Of a DNA stretch of 64,000 nt, positions 42,198 to 51,075 are shown one piece after another (position 1 is the stretch's first letter; each line of letters opens with the position of its first letter). The notes beneath the pieces are model-generated. The model ran no database searches, was not told the DNA's origin, and was given only the letters and a program-made list of their open reading frames with translations. The stretch spans positions 1 to 64,000 of the forward strand of contig NZ_SUKC01000017.1 in assembly GCF_005047635.1 (NCBI RefSeq), given 5' to 3'. The translations under genes and the position numbers were made by a program. The stretch comes from Arthrobacter sp. CAU 1506 (GTDB lineage: Bacteria; Actinomycetota; Actinomycetes; Actinomycetales; Micrococcaceae).

Positions 42198-43943
42198 GTG
42201 ACAAACCGCCAGCCGGCGTACCAGCCGTCCACCACCGATCCGAGCCGATCCCGACTGCGCAACGGCCTGAGCGTCATCGGGCGGAGCGACCTTCGCACCA
42301 ATGGCGGAAAGGGGGCAGGCCGTAGGGCAGCCTCCGCCGCCGCGCTGCTTGGCGTGCTGGCGCTGACGGCGTGCGGCAGTGGTTCGGGCGGATCGGCCGG
42401 CGCTGCCGCGGGGGAGAAGGTGGACGGCGGGACCATCCGCTATGCGCATCTGCAAGAACCGCCCTGCATCTACGGCGGCTGGGTCCAGCAGGCCTACCTG
42501 TCGCGGCAGGTGCTGGATTCTCTGGTGTCGCAGACCGAGGACGGCAGCATCGTCCCTTGGCTGGCCGAGGAATGGAGCGTCAGCGAGGACCAGCTGACCT
42601 GGACCTTCAAACTGAAGGAGGGCGTGAAGTTCACCGACGGCACCCCGGTGGACGCGCAGGCCGTGAGCGACAACTTCGAATACTGGACCGGCGGCGGCAA
42701 CGGCACCGTGCAGGCCTACATCCAGGAGTACTACGAGTCCAGCAAGGCGGTGGACGCCAGCACACTGGAGGTGAAGCTGTCCGCGCCGTACTCGCCACTG
42801 CTCTCCGCACTTAGCCAGGGCTACTTCGGCATCCAGTCCGCCGCCGCGCTCAAGGAACGGACCGAACAGCAGAACTGCGAGGCTCCGATCGGCTCCGGAC
42901 CGTTCACGGTGGGCGACTGGAAGCGCGGCGAGTCGGTCACGTTCCAGCAGAATCCGGACTACAACTCCGCCCCGCAGAACGCCAAGCACCAGGGCCCGGC
43001 CTACGTGGACTCGGTGGTTTGGTCGTTCGTGCAGGACAACACCTCGCGCTTTGGCTCGCTGGCCAGCGGCGAGTCGGACGCCATCGGCGAGGTGCCCACG
43101 GTGGACTTCGAAACGGCCAAGCCCCAGTTCCAAGTGCAGCAGTACATCACGCCGGGCCGCCCGGTCACGCTCTCGCTCAATACCGTTGAGGGCCCCTTCA
43201 CTGACACCAAGGTCCGCCAGGCCTTCGCCTACAGCGCCGACCGTAAAGCAGTGGTGGACTCCGCGTTCCTGGGCGTAGTCCCGTTCGAGCCCAACGGCAC
43301 GGTCAGTCAGAGCACCCCGGGCTACAACGCGGAGATCGCTGGTGAATACCCGTTCGACCAGGCCAAGGCCAACGCGCTGCTGGACGAGGCCGGTTGGACC
43401 GAGCGCAACGCGGACGGCATCCGCACCAAGGACGGCCAGGAGCTGGCGATCGACATCGTCTTCGGACTGAATTCAATCGTCACCACCGAGGGGGCCACCG
43501 CGCTGCAGAACCTGCAGGAACAGGTCAAGCCGGTCGGCTTCAAGGTGAACCTGCTGCCGGTCACCCAGGCGGACCTGTTCGGCGGCGCCTATTCCACTCC
43601 GGACAGCTACGACGCCCAGTTGGGGTACTGGACCAGCCCCACCGCCGGCATCCTCTACATCAACTTCCGGCAGAACACCGCCAAAAACCCGAACTACGCC
43701 AACACCGCGTTCTACAACAATGCCGAAATCGAGGACCTGATCCTGAAGGCGAACTCGGCGCCAAGCACCGAGGAAGCCAACACGTTCTACGCCCAGGCCC
43801 AGCAGCGGCTCAGCGACGAAGCAGTGGCCGTCGGCCTCTACACGCAGACCTCCACCGTCGCCACCAGCCAGAACCTGCAGGACGTCTGGCTGGAAGCATC
43901 GCAGGGCGAGCCGGTTTTCCACGACGCCTACTTCACCGAGTAA
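42198..43943 (+). CDS. ABC transporter substrate-binding lipoprotein, family 5
   Basis: A protein of 581 residues with lipobox LTAC (C59), placed after an unusually long charged N-terminus. GGTIRYAHLQEPPCIYGGW and AEEWSVSEDQLTWTFKLKEG belong to the peptide/nickel-type (SBP_bac_5) family. The GTG at 42198 follows AAGGAG. It captures the substrate outside the cell for the two permeases and the double ATPase downstream. The ligand is not predictable but is probably the substrate of the divergent monooxygenase. Confidence 0.92.
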   Translation: MTNRQPAYQPSTTDPSRSRLRNGLSVIGRSDLRTNGGKGAGRRAASAAALLGVLALTACGSGSGGSAGAAAGEKVDGGTIRYAHLQEPPCIYGGWVQQAYLSRQVLDSLVSQTEDGSIVPWLAEEWSVSEDQLTWTFKLKEGVKFTDGTPVDAQAVSDNFEYWTGGGNGTVQAYIQEYYESSKAVDASTLEVKLSAPYSPLLSALSQGYFGIQSAAALKERTEQQNCEAPIGSGPFTVGDWKRGESVTFQQNPDYNSAPQNAKHQGPAYVDSVVWSFVQDNTSRFGSLASGESDAIGEVPTVDFETAKPQFQVQQYITPGRPVTLSLNTVEGPFTDTKVRQAFAYSADRKAVVDSAFLGVVPFEPNGTVSQSTPGYNAEIAGEYPFDQAKANALLDEAGWTERNADGIRTKDGQELAIDIVFGLNSIVTTEGATALQNLQEQVKPVGFKVNLLPVTQADLFGGAYSTPDSYDAQLGYWTSPTAGILYINFRQNTAKNPNYANTAFYNNAEIEDLILKANSAPSTEEANTFYAQAQQRLSDEAVAVGLYTQTSTVATSQNLQDVWLEASQGEPVFHDAYFTE

Positions 43944-43955
43944 GGAACGGCCGCC

Positions 43956-45038
43956 ATGAGCACATTCAATAACGTCACCGGCCTCCTACCGAAGGGGGCA
44001 AGGAACGACGGCGCCGGCTCCACTGCGGGCGGCGGCCCCGGTGGCGCAGCCAGCCAACCGGGACGGCGCCCGCCGCGGCCGAACAACCTGGTGACCTCGC
44101 CGGGGCTGCGTCGGGCGGCTGGCCGGCTGCTGACCGCCGTCGGCGTGGTCTGGGCCGCCGCCACCTTCACCTTCCTGATCCAGGCGCTGCTGCCCGGCGA
44201 CCGGGCCACGCTGCTGCTGAACCAGCTCGCCGGGCAGGTCCAGCAGCGCACCGCCGCGGAACTGGCCCCGATCAACGCGAAATACGGTTTCGACGATCCG
44301 CTGATCGTGCAGTACTTCCGCTTCCTGGCCGATTTGGCCACCGGAAATCTGGGCGTCTCCTACCAGTTGCACAAACCGGTCACGGAGGTGATCGGCGATC
44401 AGGTCGGCCCCACCATCGGCCTGACGTTCGCCTCGCTGCTGGTCGCGTGGCTCATCTCCGCCGTGGTGATCGTGGGAACGGCCCGCCGCAGCCGGGCGGT
44501 GTCCTCCGTGGCCTCCGGGCTCGAAGCCGTGGCGGCCGGGCTGCCGCAGTATTGGCTGGGCGTGATCCTGTTGGTGGTGTTCGCGCTCAACCTGGGCTGG
44601 TTCCCGGTGGTCGGCGGCTCCGGTCTGGCCGGTCTGGTCCTGCCCGCCCTGACGCTGGGCATCCCGTTGGCCGGATTCCTCGGCCAGGTCACCCGGACCG
44701 AATTCGAAAAGGGCATGGACCAGCCGTTTGCCCTGTCCGCCCGGATGCGCGGCATGGGGGATACCGGGGTGCGGTTGCGCCACGTGCTTCGGCATTCGGT
44801 GCTGCCCGGCGTCACGCTCTCCGGCTGGGCGCTGGGTTCGCTGTTCTCCGGGGCGGTGATCGCCGAAAGCATTTTCAGCCGTCCCGGACTGGGCAAGGTG
44901 CTGGTCACCGCGGTCAATTCCCGCGACCTGCCGGTGGTCTGCGGCATCGTCATTCTGATCGCCGCCATCTACGTGCTGGCCAACCTGCTGGTGGACATCG
45001 CCTACACCCTTATTGATCCGAGGTTGAAGAACTCATGA
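43956..45038 (+). CDS. ABC transporter permease, DppB-type
   Basis: A protein of 360 residues with six membrane helices after a proline-rich leader of about 50 residues. VVFALNLGWFPVVGGSG and the EAA-like loop ARMRGMGDTGVRLRHVLRHS are typical of the first permease of oligopeptide-type transporters. Twelve bases separate it from the binding-protein gene and its stop overlaps the next start by four bases. Confidence 0.92.
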   Translation: MSTFNNVTGLLPKGARNDGAGSTAGGGPGGAASQPGRRPPRPNNLVTSPGLRRAAGRLLTAVGVVWAAATFTFLIQALLPGDRATLLLNQLAGQVQQRTAAELAPINAKYGFDDPLIVQYFRFLADLATGNLGVSYQLHKPVTEVIGDQVGPTIGLTFASLLVAWLISAVVIVGTARRSRAVSSVASGLEAVAAGLPQYWLGVILLVVFALNLGWFPVVGGSGLAGLVLPALTLGIPLAGFLGQVTRTEFEKGMDQPFALSARMRGMGDTGVRLRHVLRHSVLPGVTLSGWALGSLFSGAVIAESIFSRPGLGKVLVTAVNSRDLPVVCGIVILIAAIYVLANLLVDIAYTLIDPRLKNS

Positions 45039-45901
45039 GCACCTCCACCCTGAACCCATCCGCCAACGTCCCGGCCGCCGCGTGGCAACGGTTGCGCGAG
45101 GTTCCGCTGCTCCCGGCGGTGGCGGCCGCCGTCGTGCTCTTCTTTGTGCTGGCCGCGCTGACGCCACACTTGCTCACCAGCCGCGATCCGTTCGCCATCG
45201 ACCTACCCAACGCGCTGCAGGCACCCAGCCTGGCCCACCCGTTCGGCACCGACCAGTCCGGCCGCGACCTCTACACCCGGGTGGTCTACGGAACCCGGGA
45301 GTCGCTGCTGATCGGGCTCGGCGCCACCGGGCTGTCCATGGCCATTGCCGTGGTGCTGGGCGTGGTGTCCGGGCTCGGCGGGAAAATTTTCGACGGGCTG
45401 ATCAACCGCAGCCTGGAGGTCCTGTTTGCCTTTCCGGTGCTGCTGCTGGCGATGCTGTTCGTGACTGTCTACGGCCCCAGCGTCACCACCCAGATTGTTG
45501 CCGTCGGGCTGGGCACCGCGCCCGGTTACGCGCGGATGATCCGCGGCCAGGTCCTCGCCGTGAAGAACTCCGGATATGTGGAGGCGGCGCACGCGCTTGG
45601 ACATAGCCGCTGGACGGTGCTGCGCCAGCACGTTTTTCCCAACGCCATGCGCCCGCTGGTCGCCGTCGTCACGCTGGGCATCGGGCAATCCATTGTCTGG
45701 GCGTCCGGTCTCGCTTTTTTGGGCCTGGGCGTTGCGCCGCCTTCACCGGAATGGGGTGCGCTGCTGGACGCCGGCCGCATGTTCATCACCCGGGCCTGGT
45801 GGCTGGAAGTGATGCCCGGTCTGGCCATCGTCGCTATTGCCCTTGCCGCCACCGTGCTGGGACACCACCTGCAGAAGAAGCTTGAAGGAGCCCGCTCATG
45901 A
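45035..45901 (+). CDS. ABC transporter permease, DppC-type
   Basis: A protein of 288 residues. HPFGTDQSGRDLYTRVVYGT is the signature of the second permease of oligopeptide-type systems, and AAHALGHSRWTVLRQHVFPN is the ATPase-contact loop. Overlaps both neighbours by four bases, showing a tightly coupled operon. Confidence 0.93.
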   Translation: MSTSTLNPSANVPAAAWQRLREVPLLPAVAAAVVLFFVLAALTPHLLTSRDPFAIDLPNALQAPSLAHPFGTDQSGRDLYTRVVYGTRESLLIGLGATGLSMAIAVVLGVVSGLGGKIFDGLINRSLEVLFAFPVLLLAMLFVTVYGPSVTTQIVAVGLGTAPGYARMIRGQVLAVKNSGYVEAAHALGHSRWTVLRQHVFPNAMRPLVAVVTLGIGQSIVWASGLAFLGLGVAPPSPEWGALLDAGRMFITRAWWLEVMPGLAIVAIALAATVLGHHLQKKLEGARS

Positions 45902-47652
45902 CCGCCACACTGGAACAAACCGCAACCGCCGGCACCGTCCGGCAAGAACTGCTCAACGTCCGTAACCTGGACGTCTCCTTCAGCGCCGGTCGCGGCAGGA
46001 ACGCCCGGTTGAACCACGTGGTTAAGGGCGTGGACCTGCGGCTCGCCGCTGGCGAATGCCTGGCCATCGTGGGCGAGTCCGGATCCGGCAAGTCCGTCAC
46101 CGCGCGCACCCTGGTGGGGTTGCCCGGTGCCAACGCCGCGGTGCAGGCGGAGCGGCTGGAACTGGCCGGCCACCAGATCGGGACGCTGGGGGAGCGGCAG
46201 TGGCGCCAGCTGCGCGGAAGGGACATCGGGTTCGTGCTGCAGGACGCCCTGGTTTCGCTGGATCCGCTGCGCCCGGTGGGCAAGGAGATTGAAGAGGCAC
46301 TGCGGCTGCACGGCTGGGGCAACCGGCGCTCGCGTGCGGCAAAGGCAGTGGAGCTCCTGGCCAGTGTGGGCGTCCCCCAGCCGGAACTGAGGGCGGGGCA
46401 GCGTCCGGATGAACTTTCCGGCGGACTGCGCCAGCGGGCATTGATCGCCTCCGCGATCGCGTTGGACCCCAGGATCCTGATTGCCGACGAACCCACCACA
46501 GCACTGGACGTGACCGTCCAGGCGCAGATCCTGGAGCTGCTGGGCCGGATGAAGGAACGCGGCACTGGGATTGTGCTGATCAGCCACGACCTCTCCGTGG
46601 TGGCCACCTTGGCGGACCATGTGGCCGTGATGCAGGGCGGGTCCATCGTGGAGCAGGGCCCGGCCCGCCACGTGCTGTACCACCCGCAGCACGAATATAC
46701 CCAGGCCCTGCTGGACGCCATCCCGTCCGAACACACCAAGGGCACCCCGCTGACCAAGGACGGCCGCGCCCGCATCACCGCCACCAGCCGGCGACCCCGG
46801 ACCGCACGCCCCGCTGACGCCCCGCCGGTGCTGCGCGCGGAGGGACTGGTGAAAAGCTACCAAGGCCACGACGGCGCGGTGCGCACCGTCGTCGACGATG
46901 TCTCCTTTGAACTCCGGGCGGGGGAGACACTGGGGATCGTCGGCGAGTCCGGCTCGGGCAAGAGCACCACGGCCAAGATCGCGCTGGCGATGCTGGAACC
47001 GGATGCCGGCCGGGTGCTGCTGGACGGTGCGGCCTGGACCGGGATTTCGACGGCGGCCCGGCGTTCCCGCCGCCGCTCGGTCACCGTGGTCTACCAGGAC
47101 CCGCTGAGCTCGTTCGACCCGCGCTGGAACGCCGAGCGGATTCTCTTGGACGCGATCTCGCGGCGGGACTTTCCCGGCGAGGCAGAGCGGGCTGCCCGCG
47201 TCCTGGAGTTGGCCGGGCAAGTCGGGCTGCAGGTGGAGCATCTGGCCAAACACCCGCTCCAGCTCTCCGGCGGCCAGCGCCAGCGCCTCGCCATCGCCCG
47301 GGCACTCGCCCCGGAACCGGAAGTCATCGTCCTGGATGAGGCGGTATCCGCCCTGGACGTCTCGGTGCAGGCCCAGGTGCTGGACCTGCTCACCGATCTG
47401 CAGCAGGAACTGGGACTGAGCTACCTGTTCATCTCCCATGACTTGGGCGTGATCCACCACATGAGCGACCGGGTGCTGGTGATGAAGGACGGCCGGGCCG
47501 TGGAGCAAGGCAGCGCCGAGGACGTCTTCAACCGCCCCCGGCACCCGTACACCCGCGAGCTGCTGGCCTCGCTGCCCAAGCTGGGCCTGGCACCGGGCCA
47601 GCGTACGCCCGCAGCTGCCGCTACCCCGACCATTGGAGGATCTTCTTCATGA
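45898..47652 (+). CDS. ABC transporter ATPase, fused double nucleotide-binding protein
   Basis: A protein of 584 residues with two complete ATPase domains (DppD-DppF fusion). Walker A motifs are GESGSGKSVT in the first half and GESGSGKSTT in the second; signature motifs are LSGGLRQRALIA and LSGGQRQRLAIA; Walker B motifs are ILIADEPTT and VIVLDEAVS. It energises import by the two preceding permeases. Confidence 0.94.
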   Translation: MTATLEQTATAGTVRQELLNVRNLDVSFSAGRGRNARLNHVVKGVDLRLAAGECLAIVGESGSGKSVTARTLVGLPGANAAVQAERLELAGHQIGTLGERQWRQLRGRDIGFVLQDALVSLDPLRPVGKEIEEALRLHGWGNRRSRAAKAVELLASVGVPQPELRAGQRPDELSGGLRQRALIASAIALDPRILIADEPTTALDVTVQAQILELLGRMKERGTGIVLISHDLSVVATLADHVAVMQGGSIVEQGPARHVLYHPQHEYTQALLDAIPSEHTKGTPLTKDGRARITATSRRPRTARPADAPPVLRAEGLVKSYQGHDGAVRTVVDDVSFELRAGETLGIVGESGSGKSTTAKIALAMLEPDAGRVLLDGAAWTGISTAARRSRRRSVTVVYQDPLSSFDPRWNAERILLDAISRRDFPGEAERAARVLELAGQVGLQVEHLAKHPLQLSGGQRQRLAIARALAPEPEVIVLDEAVSALDVSVQAQVLDLLTDLQQELGLSYLFISHDLGVIHHMSDRVLVMKDGRAVEQGSAEDVFNRPRHPYTRELLASLPKLGLAPGQRTPAAAATPTIGGSSS

Positions 47653-48898
47653 CCCACACCATGTCTGCATCACGCACCGCCACGGACCAGGAACTAGACG
47701 CGATTTTCCAGCCCGTATTCAGCCGGATCCGTGAAGGCGCCCTCGGCCGGGAACGGGACCGCAGACTTCCGTTTGAGGAAATTGGCTGGCTGCGCGACGC
47801 CGGTTTCGGACGGCTCCGCGTTCCGGTGCAGGCCGGGGGCTTCGGCGCCTCCGTAGACCAGCTAACCCGGTTGCTGATGGGCTTGGGGGCGCGGACTCGA
47901 ATATTCCGCAGGCGCTGCGTGGCCACATCGGGTTTACCGAGTATGTGCTGGCGCATCCGGATTCCGCCTACCGTGACCACTGGCTCGCCGAGCTCTCCGC
48001 GGGGGCTCTGGTGGGCAACGCGGAGAGCGAGCGCGCCGGAACCTTTGCCGCCCAGTCCACCCGGGTGGTGGAACAGGATGGCAGGCTGCTGCTCAACGGC
48101 ACCAAGTACTACACCACCGGATCGATCTTCGCCGACTGGATCCTGGTGAGCGTGCTGGCGACACACCCGGAAACCGGGGAGCAGGGTTTCGCAACCGTTC
48201 AGGTCAGCGCCGCCGCCAGCGGCGTGAGCATCCACGACGACTGGGACGGCTTTGGCCAGCGGTTGACCGGTTCCGGCACCGCAGAATTCGTCGATGTGGA
48301 AGTGGACCCGCGCTTCCTGCACTTCCGCGGGAGCGAGGAAGCCGGCGGCGGGATCCAGCACGCGGTGTATCAGTTGGTGCATTTGGCCAACCTGGCCGGC
48401 ATCGCTGCGGCCGCACTCGAGGAAATCACCGGCTTTGTCAGGTCGCGGTCCCGCAATCTGTTCAATCCGGCCGTGGCCCCAAACAAGGACCAAGTATCCC
48501 TGCAGATCATCGGCGAGACCTTCGGCACCGTGGAAACGGTGAAGGCCGCGGTCCTCGCGGCGGCGCGCACCGTGCAGCAGGCGAGCGTCGCGCAGCAGCA
48601 GGGCGCCGCCGTCGTTGGCGATTTTTCCCGCGCTGATGCGCACGTTTTTGGGATCCAACCCGTCGTCATCGATCAGGTGCTGCGGCTGATCTCGCGGGTG
48701 TTCGAAGTCGGCGGCGCGTCCGCAACTTCCAGTTCGCGGCAACTGGACAGGCTGTGGCGCAATGCCCGGACCATCTCCTCGCACAACCCCGCCCTCCATC
48801 GTCAGCAGGCGGTGGGCGACTACGTCATCAACGGGGTGGCACCCGGCGAAGCGCTGCTGCAGCTGTTGACCGCTGTTCCGGCAGCGCCCAGCCGGTAG
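47649..48898 (+). pseudogene. Acyl-CoA-dehydrogenase-like flavoprotein (SfnB/DszC type), frameshifted
   Basis: The ATG overlaps the ATPase stop by four bases. The first frame encodes residues 1-80 (RLPFEEIGWLRDAGFGRLRV then PVQAGGFGASVDQLTRLLMG), after which homology jumps to another frame. The latter reads ADSNIPQALRGHIGFTEYVL and continues without interruption to 48898. The shift is at about 47884-47893, in GGGGGCGCGG; adding one base would restore LGAADSN. The intact protein would be about 416 residues, normal for the DszC/SfnB monooxygenase branch of acyl-CoA dehydrogenases. It is either a recent pseudogene or a sequencing error in a GC-rich run. Confidence 0.85.
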
Positions 48899-49008
48899 CC
48901 GCACCCGGCCCGGAACCTCGCCGGGTGGGTTATCCCTTGAACCCGGGCGAGAAACCCTAGACTGGCTGATGTGCTGTTGCGTAGCCATGTGCCCAACAGG
49001 GTGAACCC

Positions 49009-49485
49009 ATGAGCCGCGGCGGCCGAGAGCGCCCCGGCTCCAGACCGCTGCACCTGCAGCTGCCCGCGATCTTGATGGTCATGGGCGGTGGGGCTCTGGG
49101 CACCTTGTGCCGGTACTGGCTGAACACGGCCATCCCCACGCCGGACGGCTGGCCGTTGCCCACGCTCCTCATCAATCTCAGCGGGGCTTTCGCACTCGGC
49201 CTGTTGCTGGAAGCACTCGCACGACGTGGGCCGGATGTCGGCATGCGCCGGACCTTGCGGCTGCTCGCAGGCACCGGCTTCCTGGGAGCCTTCACCACGT
49301 ACAGTACCCTTGCCCTGGACGCCAACCTCCTCCTGTCAGCCGACAGGATCGCCGATGCCGTGGCGTTCATGCTGCTGTCCGTGATCGGCGGGCTGGCAAC
49401 CGGGGCAGCCGGGGTGTGGGTGGCGGCCGCTCGCCGAGCCGCCGGTCCTCAAGAGTCCAGCGGCACTGAAACGGATGCGAGATGA
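49009..49485 (+). CDS. crcB: Fluoride channel subunit 1 (CrcB/Fluc)
   Basis: A protein of 158 residues with four membrane helices. GGALGTLCRYWLN, LLINLSGAFALGLLLEAL and TGFLGAFTTYSTLALD are the conserved Fluc segments, including the asparagine and phenylalanine-threonine residues of the pore. It exports fluoride. The stop overlaps the start of the second crcB by four bases; in many Gram-positives the two subunits form an obligate heterodimer. Confidence 0.95.
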   Translation: MSRGGRERPGSRPLHLQLPAILMVMGGGALGTLCRYWLNTAIPTPDGWPLPTLLINLSGAFALGLLLEALARRGPDVGMRRTLRLLAGTGFLGAFTTYSTLALDANLLLSADRIADAVAFMLLSVIGGLATGAAGVWVAAARRAAGPQESSGTETDAR

Positions 49486-49847
49486 CGATCCTTTTGGTGA
49501 TGCTGGCCGGTGGGGCGGGCGCGGTTGCCCGGTTCGTCCTCGGCGGGCTGATCAGTTCGCGGTTCCGGGGCGAACTGCCCCTCGGCACCATAGTGGTCAA
49601 TGTCAGCGGATCGCTTCTCATGGGATTGCTCGCCGGCGCCGTCATCTTCCACGGCGCCCCGGCTGCCCTGCAGACCGTGTTGGGAACCGGGTTCCTGGGA
49701 GGCTACACCACGTTCAGTACGGCGAGCGTAGACACCGTCCGGCTGCTGCAGTCCCGCCGCCCCATCCTTGCGCTGATCAACGCCGCTGGAACGCTGATCA
49801 CGACCGTTGTGGCAGCGGCCGCCGGACTGGCCCTGACGCTGCTCTGA
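49482..49847 (+). CDS. crcB: Fluoride channel subunit 2 (CrcB/Fluc)
   Basis: A protein of 121 residues with four helices: GGAGAVARFVLGGLI, IVVNVSGSLLMGLLAG and GTGFLGGYTTFSTASVDTVR. It is translationally coupled to the first subunit and should form the channel with it. Confidence 0.95.
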   Translation: MTILLVMLAGGAGAVARFVLGGLISSRFRGELPLGTIVVNVSGSLLMGLLAGAVIFHGAPAALQTVLGTGFLGGYTTFSTASVDTVRLLQSRRPILALINAAGTLITTVVAAAAGLALTLL

Positions 49848-49888
49848 CCCGCCAACCCACCCGCCCCGGCAGGTTAAACGCCACGCCG

Positions 49889-49918
49889 TTGACACTCCAG
49901 AATTTGTCCCACTATGCT
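49889..49918 (+). promoter_or_regulatory. Promoter of the formamide operon
   Basis: A perfect TTGACA (49889-49894) and TATGCT (49913-49918) are 18 bases apart. Transcription would start near 49925, giving a leader of about 125 bases before the first gene. Confidence 0.68.
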
Positions 49919-49947
49919 GAGCCGGACATCCTACACGTGCTATCCGG

Positions 49948-49997
49948 GCACCGTTTACGGTGCGTGGTGTTGAGCCTTCAGAAGTGGGTTTAACACC
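49948..49997 (+). promoter_or_regulatory. Two hairpins in the formamide operon leader
   Basis: GCACCG-TTTA-CGGTGC (49948-49963) is a perfect 6-bp hairpin. Three bases later GGTGTTGAGCC (49966) can pair with GGGTTTAACACC (49986), allowing two G-U pairs and a bulge. Together they occupy most of the leader. They do not carry the loop sequences of guanidine-II riboswitches, so the element is unassigned. Confidence 0.5.
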
Positions 49998-50049
49998 ATA
50001 CTCTTCAGTGCTACACCTCAAGCATCACCTGTATCGCGATGGAGCGAAC

Positions 50050-50685
50050 ATGGGCAGTGTCGGTTTATTGTATGTTGGGGCCGTTTTGTTCATCAACGGT
50101 CTAATGCTGGTGGGGCTCATTCCGGGAAAATCAGCCGCCATCCTCAACTTTTTTGTCGGTACTATGCAAGTCATCTTCCCGACCCTCATTATTCTGCAGG
50201 CAAACAATGATCCCGCGGTGATTTTCGGTGCTGCCGGCCTGTACCTTTTCGGCTTCACATACCTGTACGTCGGAATTCTCCAGATCACCGGTTACCCCGG
50301 CGAGGGACTGGGTTGGTTCTCCCTGTTCGTCGCCATCTGCGCCGTCGTTATCGGCATCATTCAGTTCACCACGGTCATGGATCCGGTCTTCGGATCCATC
50401 TGGCTCATCTGGGCGGTGCTCTGGTTCATGTTCTTCCTCGTGCTGGGGTTGCATAAGGAAACACTGACCCTCGCAACCGGCTGGTTCACCATCCTGGTCA
50501 GCTTCCTGACCGGCACCATCCCGGCGTTCCTCCTGCTACTGAACAGATATGAGACCGGTGGGGGCAGCGCCCTGCTTATGGCGGTAGCCGGAGCAATCTG
50601 CTTGGCCGTGGCCTTCTTCCTGGCCAGCAGGGGACTCCCGCATACGAGTACCACCGAAGACACGGCCACTGCCTCCACTGCCTAG
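50050..50685 (+). CDS. AmiS/UreI family amide or urea channel
   Basis: A protein of 211 residues with six to seven membrane helices. GLLYVGAVLFINGLMLVGL and FGFTYLYVGILQITGYPGEG are the AmiS/UreI signatures. It lets small amides or urea cross the membrane. GGAG lies five bases before the ATG at 50050. It heads an operon with FmdB and formamidase, so formamide is the likely substrate. Confidence 0.92.
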   Translation: MGSVGLLYVGAVLFINGLMLVGLIPGKSAAILNFFVGTMQVIFPTLIILQANNDPAVIFGAAGLYLFGFTYLYVGILQITGYPGEGLGWFSLFVAICAVVIGIIQFTTVMDPVFGSIWLIWAVLWFMFFLVLGLHKETLTLATGWFTILVSFLTGTIPAFLLLLNRYETGGGSALLMAVAGAICLAVAFFLASRGLPHTSTTEDTATASTA

Positions 50686-50750
50686 GAGGACGTGCCGGCC
50701 CGAGGGAAACAGCTGAGCGAAACATCCTCAAGGAAAGGAAACCGCTGCCC

Positions 50751-51035
50751 ATGCCGATCTACGAATACCGGTGCCCCGAATGCTCGGTTTTCGACCTGAT
50801 ACGTGGAATGGGTGAGGCACCTGATGCGGCGCCTTGCCCGTCCTGTGGCACAACGTCACCTCGCAAGATGAGTGCCCCGCACCTTTCCCGTGCCGGGTCT
50901 GCGCAGTTTCGGCTGATCGATGACTCCAAGCGCAGTGCGCACGAACCCCCGGTTGTTACCGGGCTCCCCGGTAAGGGAAAGAATCGCCCGGTGTACACCG
51001 CCAACCCGCTGCACCAAAAGCTTCCCAGACCCTAA
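50751..51035 (+). CDS. fmdB: FmdB-type zinc-ribbon protein
   Basis: A protein of 94 residues. MPIYEYRCPECSVFDLIRGM with a second pair CPSCG gives the two-cysteine-pair zinc ribbon of FmdB. FmdB was named as a putative regulator of formamidase; its position between the channel and formamidase genes supports a link. Confidence 0.92.
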   Translation: MPIYEYRCPECSVFDLIRGMGEAPDAAPCPSCGTTSPRKMSAPHLSRAGSAQFRLIDDSKRSAHEPPVVTGLPGKGKNRPVYTANPLHQKLPRP

Positions 51036-51075
51036 GGAAACAAATTTTTGCCGATCGTCCTAAGGAGAGAGAAAA

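Noticed and set aside
45526-47544. 672-codon reverse frame
   Set aside because: It is antisense to the double ATPase gene, which has all its ATPase motifs; the reverse product is a low-complexity shadow.
48899-49008. Fluoride riboswitch before the crcB pair
   Set aside because: The leader contains GGCTGATG and a small GCCC/GGGT stem, but the 5' GGNGATGG segment and the pseudoknot partner are missing. I could not build the known fold.
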